Source: Burhinus oedicnemus
Taxonomy: Eukaryota; Chordata; Aves; Charadriiformes; Burhinidae
Assembly: GCA_008921705.1 (NCBI GenBank)
Contig: VFFE01006623.1
Coordinates: forward strand, 278,344 to 342,343
Direction of reading: 5' to 3'
Length of the DNA: 64,000 bases
The position numbers and the translations under genes are program-made. The notes beneath the pieces are model-generated. The model did not search any database, was not told the DNA's origin, and was given only the letters and a program-made list of their open reading frames with translations. Of this stretch, positions 46,791-58,434 are shown piece by piece (positions within the stretch are counted from its first letter, which is position 1; every line of letters starts with the position of its first letter).

Positions 46791-49700
46791 TCCTTCTGAT
46801 GCTTCATTGCTTATCATCATTCAAAGCTTTGATGTCGAAACCCTTCTTATTAAGCTTACAACCTTGTTGAAGCCCTCAAAACGTTTCACTACTCATTTCC
46901 AACTGTCTCTGTAATCAAGTTCCTGTTCTCTTATTACAACATCCATAATTTACTTCACCTCTCTCTTTTCCTCTTCTCATATCTCTTTGGATCATCTTAA
47001 TATGTAGGAACACAGAACTCAAAGGGACCTCCCTGTCCATAATTACAGCCTCCAGCCCTGCAGGTGATAAGATTAGACGACCACTGCCTGTGTTTCCCTC
47101 CTCCTTCTCCTTTTCAACAAGCCTCTTAGTAGAAATCTGTCCTCCTCTACAGTATATTCAGGTCCCTTATCACAGTTTCCTTCAAAAGAAACAGGCACGT
47201 AAAAACCATCTATATAAACATAAACACACACACGTGCAAGGTAGCATAAGAAGAAAATATAGTGTAACTCTCAAAATGCATTGCATCACACTGACAAGTA
47301 GCTGTAGATTTCTCCTGACATTTCCATTTCCATGCAGGTTCAGACATAAAACCTAACAATGTTCCTGAAGGTTGAAGACACTAGAGATTTCAAGTTTTCT
47401 GGGAGCAAATAAACCCCCGAATTTCATGACTGGCAAGCAGGGCAAAAGCAAGAGCATCTGCTGGTTTGGGGACCAGGAGTAGGTTTCCAACTCCCAATTT
47501 CCTCACAATTGTGGCTGTTCTCTCACTCTACTGCCAGTCACATTTTACCTTTTTACTGGTAGAATTTCAAAAGATACTTCTAAGTGCTAAATACATAACA
47601 ACGTAGAAAAAAATTCTGCAAGTCTCTGTATGAAAGAAAATCCCTGATCCAGAAGACCTGCAGACATTTGTGGGGTCAAGACTGTTCTCTCAGACATATT
47701 TTTTTGAGTTCTTCTGTATCAAGATTGTCTGGGTTTGGTCTCTGATACAGGAAAGCAGTTGCAAACTCCTAGAGTTTAAAATTGCATCATTAATTAAATT
47801 TCACTGAAATGACTAATGCGGGATTAAGTAGTTAAGGGCCAGCAGTGAAACAGGACACTTCCTCAGAACTATGTTAAGACTTTATTCTTGTTTATGAATA
47901 TCTTTATATATATTACAGACTGCATTAGGAAACCATTAAAGTAAATTGTCTTATCATGACTTGAAGAACAGTGCACCTGCTCAGAGAGGTCTTGATTCAA
48001 ATATGCCATCAGCGCTGGGATTGTCTCCACAGATTTTGATAGATTGTAGAGGTCTGCGAGGTTTCATTGTTTTACAGTCACCCACATGGAAGAATTTAGC
48101 TGGTCATGGTTAAAGAAACAGTACACTGATTCCCAACATCTCCCACAGCAATTTAGCAGGCAGCCAGATTTGGGCAGACTTGAAGCAGTCAGAACCATCC
48201 TCCACATCTTGTCGTCTCAGCTGCCACATATCCTGGAGGTATGAAGAGAGACTGCTTCTCTGATTTTTACATTCCCTGGGTACCTGTTGCCGTTCCTTGA
48301 CCCGTGCCCAAAATTACACATCAGAACTGAATTCCTCTAGGGCGTGGTAGGTAGTCCTCTGACTTCCCAGAAGACCTATGTGGATTTAGCAGACATGCTT
48401 TGAAAGAATCTGCTGCACAGGTGTAAGATCACATAAGACAGTGGTAGTTACTCCTTTATTTTAAAGGTCAACCCCCCAGCCTTTTCTTTAGTACCTTAGT
48501 AACTACAGTGGTAGAAGAAAGGGCAGAGAAAAAGGCAAAAGGATGTGGGAGAAGAGTGTTTAGATGTTAAACATCAATACAAAAAAGAAAACATTGGGCT
48601 CTGGGCTTCGCTCTCGGGACTGCTTATGAATTTTATATTTAATACTTTCTCTTCCTTTCTCTTTGTTGTTCCTTTGTCTTTCTCTGTCCCAGTTACGCTT
48701 GAGTTCCTTTCTACAAAATGGAAAGACTTCAGCAGGGGAGTTTGAATGTCTGGGAATGTTTCTCCACCATCTCAATCACCAAATAAATTGCAACTTGGTG
48801 GTTAAACCACTCCTTTGGCACACTGTGGAGTATTGGATAAAAAGTGGGAAGAGCACCTCACCTCCCACCTCCTGGCATTCTGGCAACATGGTAATTGTGC
48901 TATGAAATAAACAAGTGATCTCAATTTGTTCTTAGACATAAGACCATCGGAGTCTATTTGTGTTGGGCTTGAAGTCTTCCCCCCAAGAAAAAGGAGATGT
49001 CTTCCTGGAACATCAAGCCAGAGCTAAAATCCACAGAAGTGTAAAGTTTGAGAAAACAGTAGTTGTGAGGCTATTTCTACTAGTTAGCTCTAGGCACAGA
49101 TGCACTCAGTATATTGGTTGTTTTGAGGTGCTTCTCTCTCTCTAAGCATTTTGTGTTTAATCCAGACATTTAAATCAAGTGTATTGGATTTCTTGCTGAA
49201 ACAATTAAAAGTTACAGGGATGAGAGGACATTCTTCCTAGCATCTATTTCTTTGCCCTAAAAAGCATCATAACACTTAATTGACCTAATGACCTAGCCAC
49301 AGAGCTAATATGCTTCCACGTGCAAACTCCATGTGCCAAAGTTCATGCTATTACAGCTCCTACCTTAAAAGGACAAAAAATAACATGGTGACAAAGAGAC
49401 TTGCAAATTTAAGCATTTCAGTGATAGCGTGACGATATGTGTTCAATATTTGCCCAACAGTATACCAGAAAGAAGTGTCCCTCTGCATGGTACATATGGC
49501 TAGGTAGGAGGACAGAGGCAGCATGTTGAGAGGGAAGGAAGAAAGTAGCCAGATGAAAGCATAAAGTTGGCTGTGGAGGAAGACCCCTGTGATACAAGAA
49601 TACTTTGTTTCATCTAGTTAGTCTAATCACTGTACTGTAACGACTAGCAATCTGGGTGTCCTATTTCCAAACACTAACTCTTGATGTTTAAATTCTCTAA

Positions 49701-52684
49701 GCTGTTACACAAAAATGTGGACGCAGAGAGTTGCAGATACAGAAAAAAAACAGCTTGGCAGATTATTCAAAGACAATTAAAGAATAAATTGCTTAATAGA
49801 GTCCTCCTGAATCTGTTCATTGACAGGTACCAAATTTTAGGCACCTAGGGACCCAGCCAGACTAGTCATGGCTTCACTCATGAGCAATGTTATCTTCTGC
49901 TGCTGCTCACATTTTATATAATATCTTGGTGACTTTGAAAACCAGTGAGTTAAACAGATCACTCTCTTCTCTGACCTGAAACTTAGGCACAAATATTCCA
50001 TCTACTCCTTGTGTTCATAAATCCCTCCTTTACTGGATATCTCCTGTGCAAAGGTAGCTGATTTTCTATCTTAGCAGTATTTTTTCATGAAATTTTACTT
50101 TAACACCAACACAGTAAACCTTATTTTGTTTTTTTTTCCACTGCCTTTTTGGTTTTGTAATGTTTTTCCTAGCTTGTGCTGACAGTCTTTAAATCATTGG
50201 TGCTTTTCATTAAATCAGAAAGATTTCTATGATGCAAGGCAAGATCCTGGGTCAAATTATCACCTGATATGCCTACTTTCCCTGGAAAATTATGTGTTTT
50301 ATTAGGTAGAAAAACCCTTTTCTGTTTTCGTCTGGTGTTGTTATTCTATTTATTCGCTGGTTATTGAAGTAAGTCCTTGATATAAAGACCATACGTAGAC
50401 CAAACCAGGTGTTGTTAGCAGTAGCGCCATCTTCCAGATACTGTAATCCACTGAAATTATTGAGGACACTTACATGCTGAAATTAATCTAGAAGAACAAC
50501 TGCAGGACCAAAGTGAAAATTTTACCCATGACTCAGCAAATGTAAAATAACAGAATGCTAAAAGTGGATGTATGTAAATTAGTTATATTTACACTGTGAG
50601 GTCAGGTGGGTCCTTTTACACTGTTATTTTGATACCTGTGCCTCTGTGAATTTAGCTGTTCAATAAACACATGCACAGTGTAACTGCCTGTGTAATTCCT
50701 GAAATAACAAATTCGATCTTTAGATATGTTTGCATACAATGAAACATATTTTGAAAAACACGTGTGCTGTATGCAGACACAGATAGGAGTTGCAAAAGAA
50801 CTTCAGGCATTATGTATCGAAGTCAAGCAAGTCTACTTGTGCAAGTGTGCAAAGTTTGGCCACTAAGTAAAGCCTATTCAAGGAAGTGCCCTGAAAATCA
50901 GAGTCTGGGCACTTCTTAAGTTTTTGAAAGATGTGATTCCACATGATTTTTTTGCTAAGTTGAAGATTTAAGGTTTTGCTTATAAGTATGCTTAATCACA
51001 CTGCAATATATGCCTTCAGGATTTGGAACAAAATACTTAAAAAACTGTAATCAGCAGTACTAACTTATATACAAATAAAAAGGCATAATTGTGTTTTAAC
51101 AAAAAAAACCAAATAACTGAACTGAGCTTCAGTTGCAGCTCTGCAATAAGATTTCATGTATTGATTCAAAAGATCATAATACATATTTGTAGTGGAAGTT
51201 TAAAATTATACCACTAGCCATTGTGATGCTTTTTCTTAGGGCTGGACTACAGTAGAAGACAAATACAGCTGCTGAAGTTTGGAGTGACTGATGTATAACA
51301 GAAGTGGTACGAGGTGGAAGGCCTAAATAAAAAAATCTAGGACAGAGTCTGTCCTTGACCTTGATGGTTTTGACCATCCTGACCTAAATCAGCATTTGCT
51401 CAACAATCTCCATTTGTGTGATGCCTTTTGCTTCTGGCTGAATCTTTCAAAAATCCTTGTATATTGAGGAGTTAATTGAGAAAGCTTAAGCTAAACAGTG
51501 CAAAGATTTAGTGCACTAATGAAGTAGGTTATCAACTGATATCCTAATTGTCTGACATATCCATCTACCTGAACACTCTGTAAAAGTTCTGCTCATTCCC
51601 ACAATTGTTCAGTTTTTCCAAATCATGCTGTCTTAACCACAGTAATAATTTATTTGGAAGAACTTCGAGACAAACATTATTTAAATCACTTGATCCGTTT
51701 ACTAAGTTGCGCTGAAAAATCAACAAGAGTATTGTTTGATATATCATTTTTTTTAGTAGCATGAATTGAGTTAGGGAATTTTTATAGAAGTCTGACTACC
51801 TAAGGACATTGAGAAATAAATTCTACAGTAGAAGGAGCAAAAACAATAAGGAATGTGGTCTATGTGAATAATTATTTTTCTGGTGAGCTGGCTGAAAGAA
51901 AAATCTGATCAGATAAGACAGAATGATTTCTTTTCCCCTTAAAATAAAAACTAAAGAGAAGAAGTTGGGTAAAAATTAAAAACTGGAATATGTCTTTGGG
52001 TGATTCTAGAACCAAATATTTCAATTTGATTTCAGGTAACTTGGGAAAAGCAAAGAAATGGAAATGAAGATTTAGACTTAGCAAACACCCACAGAACCAG
52101 ACAGGAGAAGAAACAGCCCCTCACTTTTTACTCAAGGACACTCATCTACAGCATGCATAGCTCAAGTTTAATTTTCTCCTCTGCCTCAGGGGATATAACT
52201 TTCCAAGCAGTATGCCTCAGCTGCTAAAGAACTTGTTGAGCTGAGTAAGCTACTCTCCATCTTTTACCTTCAGGCTGGTCAATTTGGTCTAAAATATTTA
52301 CAAGTTATTTTGATCAGTGACTGGAAGCTAAGTGTTCTCTCTTGCTATCTCTTCACCTAAATCCCTCGAGTGGCATCACACACAGCTCTTCTGATTCTCG
52401 TTCTCTCTCTAACTGAATTAATCTTTAATTATTCCATGCAAGGTGGAACAGTTCAAGAATAAGGAACGAATCAGCCATGACTTCATGGCTCATTCACTAG
52501 TATGTGAGAATTTAATTCTAATGTCCGTCAGCTCTAAGCACAGAAGGGCTTAGGCTCGAGGGCAGTCAGTTTTTATGAGAGTCTTCTAGCGCTGGCTTAG
52601 GAGGTGTTCAAAGGAGGAGACACTCCCTTAGTCTCTCCTGCCGGATGCCCTGTAACATGAGAGAGTCAGGTTCATATTCCATTT
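46791..52684. other. Unassigned AT-rich sequence
   Basis: Almost 5.9 kb without recognisable gene, RNA or clear transposon. There is a short CA-rich run at about 47223-47234 and a CT run near 49133-49142. A phrase at about 47005-47030 ('acagaactcaaagggacctc') weakly recalls a CR1 3' end but is too short to claim. Confidence 0.6.
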
Positions 52685-53133
52685 CATGGAATCACGGAAT
52701 CACAGAACTTTTAGAATTGGAAGGGACCTCTAGAGATCATCTAGTCCAACTCCCCTGCTAAAGCAGGAATGCCTAGAGCACATTACTCAGGACTGCATCC
52801 AGGCGGGTTTTGAAAATTTCCAGAGAAGGGGACACCACAACCTCCCTGGGCAGCCTCTTCCAGTGCCCTGTCACCCTCACCGTATAGAAGTTTTTTCTTG
52901 TGTTTGAATGGAACTTTCTATGTTGCAGCTTGTGCTCGTTGCCCCTCGTCCTGTCACTGGGAACCACTGACAAGAGTCTGGCTCCATCCTCCTTCAACCC
53001 ACCCTTTAGATACTTATAAGCAAGGATAAGGTCTCCCCTCAGTCTTCTCTTCTCCAGGCTCAAGAGTCCCAGCTCTCTCAGCCTTTCCTCATAAGGGAGG
53101 TGCTCCAATCCCCCAATCATCTTTGTTGCCCTT
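52685..53133 (-). mobile_element. CR1 LINE, 5'-truncated 3' end
   Basis: Type-B CR1 on the minus strand with reversed terminus 'tcatggaatcacggaatcac' and block 'gacctctagagatcatctag'. The ORF2 tail ([62 protein letters not shown]) reads without stops to the natural terminus. It is truncated at the AGGGCAACAAAG segment, near 53133. Confidence 0.96.
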
Positions 53134-56100
53134 TGTTTTCTTTTGGCAGAAGAAAAATAGGAAGTAGGATTTCCCATAAGTATTCAAAGGATTCAACAGT
53201 TGGAGAGGGTGGGCGTTCCTACACGCTCCATGATGGTCATAGAAATGCAATCTTGAAAAAAGGAAACTATATAAATAGTGAGCATGCAAATAGATTGAGG
53301 AGGCCAGGCCAAACAACTCATATTTTTCAAGGAATAGTCTGTTTGCAATAGAGACTCAAAATAAAATAGCTTATTTCAGTCTATATTTCCCTCAATATTT
53401 GGCATTCTGCTCTTGTTCTAAATTTTTGTTCTTAAGGTCAATATTTTATTTGTATAAACATCTGAGATATGACCATTTCACATAGAGAAATGGCTATTTT
53501 GAAAATGAAATGGCTCGTCAAAGACACCTTATGAGATAGTGACTCCCAACCAAGTGATACGGAGTCAAAGGGAGACTTCCATAAACGTCAGAAAACTTTT
53601 GAATGAGATCACATTCATTTTAGGGTAAGGAAATTAATGAAAATGACTACATTTTAAAGTGGTTTTGTGATCAATACTTACTAAGTTTCCTGTAGTATGA
53701 AAAGCTTACATACTTGTATGTAATATAAATATACACAGATTCTTACAGAAGCTTAGAGTTTATTTAATTCAAAATATGCTTGTAGAGCTCAAGGGAAAAA
53801 AGGCATATATCAGCAATGTGATAAAGGCAGAAAATAAACTCTCAACATTACATAATTGAAGAGGCTTCATTCAGAAAAAGGTGGACATCTTGTGCGGTTG
53901 TATACACTGTCCCTAATGTTGAGTAACACTATACTTTTTACAAAACTGTTGCATGAAAACTGATATTAGTGTCTATTAATCTGAACCAGTTCAGCTAGGC
54001 CTTATTCCCTACAGACTTGCCCCAGAACAGAAGTAATTGCATTAACTTCCTGGAAAGTTGCAATAGCAGCTTGATACTTATTCTAGCCCCTATTGTTTAT
54101 TTCCATCTGTTCTCACAGTGAATCAATATTTAATTTTAAATTTACTAAAGTCACACATTAAAAACCTATATATTTCTCATCAGGAAGACTGAAGAAAACC
54201 CCAAACCTTCCTCCCAAAAAGAAAAAAAGGACTGGCAAATGCTTTGTCAGAAAATATTATTCCCATTAAAAGAAAAGTTAAAAACAGGACACTAGCAAAT
54301 TACAGTGTTTCCAGTTTGTTAGAGGTAGACTACAGTTGCAAGATAATTTCACACTGGATTCTTGATTTGGCATTTTTTTCCCAAAGGGTTCAGATTTTAT
54401 AAAGACGTCCATAGAAAAAACTCTCAACAGAGTGCAGATGGAAGATGGATTTTTCTCTCTGGCATGAAAACTTTTATGATTTATGTGAAATAAGCAGGAC
54501 AAAGGCCATTTTCAACATGGAGATATATCTATATTTACACATTTCTGTATTTTTGCTTTTATATTCCTTGAGCAACTATACCTGGAAACAAACATACCAC
54601 ACTCAGTGGAAGGCCAATCAGTCTAACCCACAGTTTTCCTATTTAAAGCAGAGCTGTCTTTTAACATTATTTACAATAATATAAAATAATATCAGTTTAA
54701 GGAAATGACAGCTGTAGCAGCCGAGGCTTCTCTCTCTCTTTCATTATGAGTAGGGCAACCAGAACATCTCTCATCGTGGTACATTCATTCATACATGCCT
54801 CTGAATAACTGAGTGAATTTTACTTTGACTCTTGGTGACACTATATTAAGTCCTCTTCATAGTGCCTCCATCTCCAAGGCAACTTGTCCTGATTTTCTGA
54901 AAATTTAGGACAGGAAGATAGACTATAAACAGCTGAGTCTAAGTTGAAATGTCATTTTGTCACACACAGCTTAAAAGACCCTGTTTGAAGAAATTGCATG
55001 ACAGGAAAGCAAGCTCTCTAGGCCAGCAATAAAACAGAAAACTGCTGTTTCTACATATACTTAATAGATCACATCCTTCACGGGATACTGTAAGCATAGG
55101 GATTTGGTTTTGTTTGTGACTGAGTTTATTGGAGAGTGTGGAGCTCAGCTTGTCGTATCTCTAACACCAATAAAATGGCTTGCTCTAAGTTAGGGATTCC
55201 AGGCCAAAATGACTCAGCTCCTTTGAAAAATAGAAGAAAAAAAAAAAAAAGAAAATGAAAGGACAGTGTCCCTCTCCCCTAGGCTTTCAGCAAACATCCC
55301 TGAGAAACCCTCTGTTGTCTAAAATAAGGCCTTAAGCACAATAAACTTTCCCTTTTCTTCATTTGTAACTTCAGCTTTCACTGCCAAGAACAGTACATTT
55401 CTCTGCCTTCCAAGGCAATCACAAGGGCAGATTAATTATTCTAGCTCCGGGCTTCAGATTTTTAACATTCAATAGCGCAGTATAATTAATGCAGGTGGTA
55501 TTTACACATCATTAGATTTTATAAAGGTTTTACCTCTCTCCTCAAGCTACCATCTAGCTTATTTGTATGAATGATATCCCTTGCTCCCCCGCTTCAGTTC
55601 TGGGTATCCTAATTCTGTTTAGCCTTGTAAAACCACTCTCTGCAGAGCACTTACTGTCATTTATTAACACTCACCTTCAGTCTTCTTCCCCCACCCAGAG
55701 CTTAACTTTGAGATGTCATGCAGGGCTCAGTGGTCTCCTCTCACCTTCTTTCCTTGTCTTTTCATACTCCACCCCCACACATATTTTCCAGAGAAACTTT
55801 GAGTCACAGGATCTGCAGAGATGTCAAGAGATCCCTTGGTCCATGTCCTTCCGTCCAGATCAGCAACATCCAAACAGCCCCAGGTGGGTGCTTTTGTCAG
55901 ACATTGAGCTGTCAGAGTCAAAATGAGTAAGGCTGCAAACATCCAGGACAGAAAAAATGATATTTTGGTAAAGACAGCATGAGCTGAAGAAAGTGCATAT
56001 AGTATGCTACAAAGGCATTTTCTGTACTTAAATGGGGTCTATAGAAACAAAGTGAGTATCCTCATCTTTTTGCTAGGATTTTTTCCAAGTATCTTGAATG

Positions 56101-56172
56101 GTGGTAGGAACTAGTGGTAGCAAAATAGATCTAAATATGTCCAAATTCCCCACAGAAATTGGAAACACCGGT
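53134..56172. other. Unassigned sequence
   Basis: No gene recognised. There is an A-run at 55237-55250. The plus-strand frame of 119 codons (55567-55926) overlaps others on both strands and has no known motif. Confidence 0.6.
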
Positions 56173-56260
56173 GAATCATAGAATCATAGAATGGTTTAGG
56201 CTGGAAGGGACCTTAAAGGTCATTTAGTTCCAACCCTGCTGCTGTGGGCAGGGACAGGCT
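56173..56260 (-). mobile_element. CR1 LINE, very short 3' fragment
   Basis: Reversed type-C terminus: two ATTCTATG-type units, 'ggtttaggctggaagggacc' and 'ttccaaccctgctgctgtgg', ending near 56260. It is the inverse of the last 65 bp or so of the long copy at 56960-58434. Confidence 0.85.
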
Positions 56261-56959
56261 GTGTCCCAGAAGATGCCTAGAAGGAACAGCTCTTTTCCCA
56301 TGAGGTTTGGCCTTCTAACGGACAGGTGGTTTTCCCAGCACAACACAACTCTGTCACTCCTCTTGGTACATCACGCTTTTTCTGTTTTCTACTGAAGGCC
56401 TTCACCATCAAGGCTCTTTGCAGGTATTTCTATCTTACTTATGAACCCTCCGCTCATTGCTGAAACATCAGGTCTCCCTTCCAGTCAGCCTGAGAAGTCA
56501 GCTTCTCTCTACCATTTGTTAAATTGGGGAAAAAAAAGAACTTTGATCGTTTTATCCAAACTCATACTTCAGATTAACTTCTCATAACATCTGCAAAGCT
56601 GTTTAAAATCTTCTTTTGCCACAGTGACTGTAAGCTTGACAACATTTAAACTACGGGTGTCTTGGTACAGATACTGGCCTTGATTTCAAGAACAAAGCTT
56701 GTATCATGAGTTATTTTTTAACTGCTCTTTCTTCTTGCCCAGTTCATCTATTGCCCTGGCTTTATACATACTTAGAAAATTTTTGAAGGTAGCAACTGTA
56801 CCTTTTCGTTTCATAATGCCTAGGCACACTAAAAGTCATGATCCATGGCTACTTCTGGTTTATCGAGCTCTCATAAAGTCTAGAGAAGAATCTAGCTATA
56901 GATCCATCTATTTATATTTATCTAGGCAACTGTTTACATGCATCGATTCACATATCTAG
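56261..56959. other. Unassigned sequence
   Basis: No gene recognised; this is host sequence between a short inverted CR1 fragment and the long plus-strand CR1. Confidence 0.6.
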
Positions 56960-58434
56960 TCTATGTTAATATTTGAGAAGTCATGGCAGTCTGGTGAAGT
57001 TCCTGCTGACTGGAAAAGGGGAAACATAACCCCCATTTTCAAAAAGCGTAAAAAAGATGACCTGGGGAACTACAGGCCAGTCAGTCTCACCTCTGTCCCC
57101 AGCAAGATCATGGAGCAGATCCTCCTGGAAACTCTGCTAAGGCACATGGAAAGTAAGGAGGTGACTGGTAGCAACCAACGTGACTTCACTAAGGGCAAAT
57201 TGTGCCTGACAAACTTGGTGGCCTTCTACAATGAGGTTTCAGTGTTGCTGGATAAAAGGAGAGCAACAGATGTCATCTACCTGGATTTGTGCAAGGCATT
57301 TGACACTGTCCCACATGATATCCTTGTCTGTAAATTGGAGAGACATGGATTTGATGGATGGACCACTCGGTGGAGAAGGAATTGGCTGGATGGTTGCACT
57401 CAAAGAATAGTAGTCAATGGGTCGATGTCCAAGTGGTGTGCAGTGACAAGTGGTGTTCCTCAGGGGTTGGTACTGGGACCAGTACTATTTAACATCATTG
57501 TTGGCAACATGGATCGTGGGACTGAGTGCACCCTCAGCAAGTTTGCCGATGACACCAAGCTGTGTGGAGTGGTTGACATGCTGGAGGGAAGGCATGCCAT
57601 CCAGAGGGACGTGGACAGGCTTGATAGGTGGGCCCGTGCCAGCCTCATGAAGTTCAGCAAGGCCAAGTGCAAGGTCCTGCACATAGGTTGCAGCAATCCC
57701 ATGCACAAATACAGGCTGGGCGGAGAGTGGATTGAGAGCAGCCCTGAGGAGAAGGACTTGGGTGTGTTGGTGGATGAGAAGCTCAACAGGAGCCAGCAAT
57801 ATGTGTTTGCAGCGCAGAAGGCCAACCATATCCTGGGCTGCATCAAAAGAAGCATGGCCAGCAGGTCAAGGGAGGTGATTCTGCCCCCCTACTCCGCTCT
57901 CGTGAGACCCCACCTGGAATACTGTGTCCAGCTCTGGAGCCCCTAGCATAAGAAGCACATGGACCTGCTGGAGTGGGTTCAGAGGAGGGCCACGAAGATG
58001 ATCAGAGGATTAGAACATCTCTGCTATGAGGACAGGCTGAGAGAGTTGGGGTTGTTCAACCTGGAGAAGAGAAGGCTCTGGGGAGACCTTATAGCAGCCT
58101 TCCAGTATCTGAAAGGGGCCTACAAGAAAGCTGGAGAGGGACTTTTTAGAAGCGTATGTACTCATAGGACAAGTGGTAATGGCTTTAAACTGGAAGAGGG
58201 TAGATTTAGATTAGATATTGGGAAGAAATTTTTCACTCTGAGGGTGGTGAGGCACTGGAACAGGTTGCCCAGGGAAGCTGTGGAGGCCCCATCTGTGGAA
58301 GCGTTCAAGGCCAGGTTGGATGGGGCTTTGAGCAATCTGGTGTAGTAGGAGGTGTCCTTGCCCATGGCAAGGCTTTGGAACTAGGTGATCTTTAAGGTCC
58401 CTTCCAACCTAAACCATTCTATGATTCTATGATA
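56960..58434 (+). mobile_element. CR1 LINE, longest and best preserved copy
   Basis: About 1.47 kb, type C, 5'-truncated in the RT fingers region at [17 protein letters not shown]. It contains the RT core, linker, ORF2 tail, natural stop (58343-58345), a short 3' untranslated region and a terminus with two ATTCTATG units (about 58417-58434). The ORF1 and endonuclease parts are absent. One in-frame stop at 57944-57946 is the only break in roughly 460 codons, making it one of the least decayed copies and probably among the youngest here. Confidence 0.98.
56963..58345 (+). pseudogene. CR1 ORF2 reverse-transcriptase remnant, one nonsense codon
   Basis: Counting from the ATG at 56963: RT motif [14 protein letters not shown], at residues 106-118 with catalytic D108; motif B, SGVPQG, at 163-168; motif C, FADD, at 194-197. 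Then come [27 protein letters not shown] and a TAG (57944-57946). Reading on in the same frame gives [21 protein letters not shown] and the C terminus to a natural TAG at 58343. The related copy at 20111 has CAG at that codon, so a single C-to-T change explains the break. Endonuclease is missing, so retrotransposition from this copy is not expected. Confidence 0.93.

Noticed and set aside
47005..47080. Possible degraded CR1 3' end
   Set aside because: Similarity is limited to one short phrase (acagaactcaaagggacctc) with no ORF2 tail or terminus.
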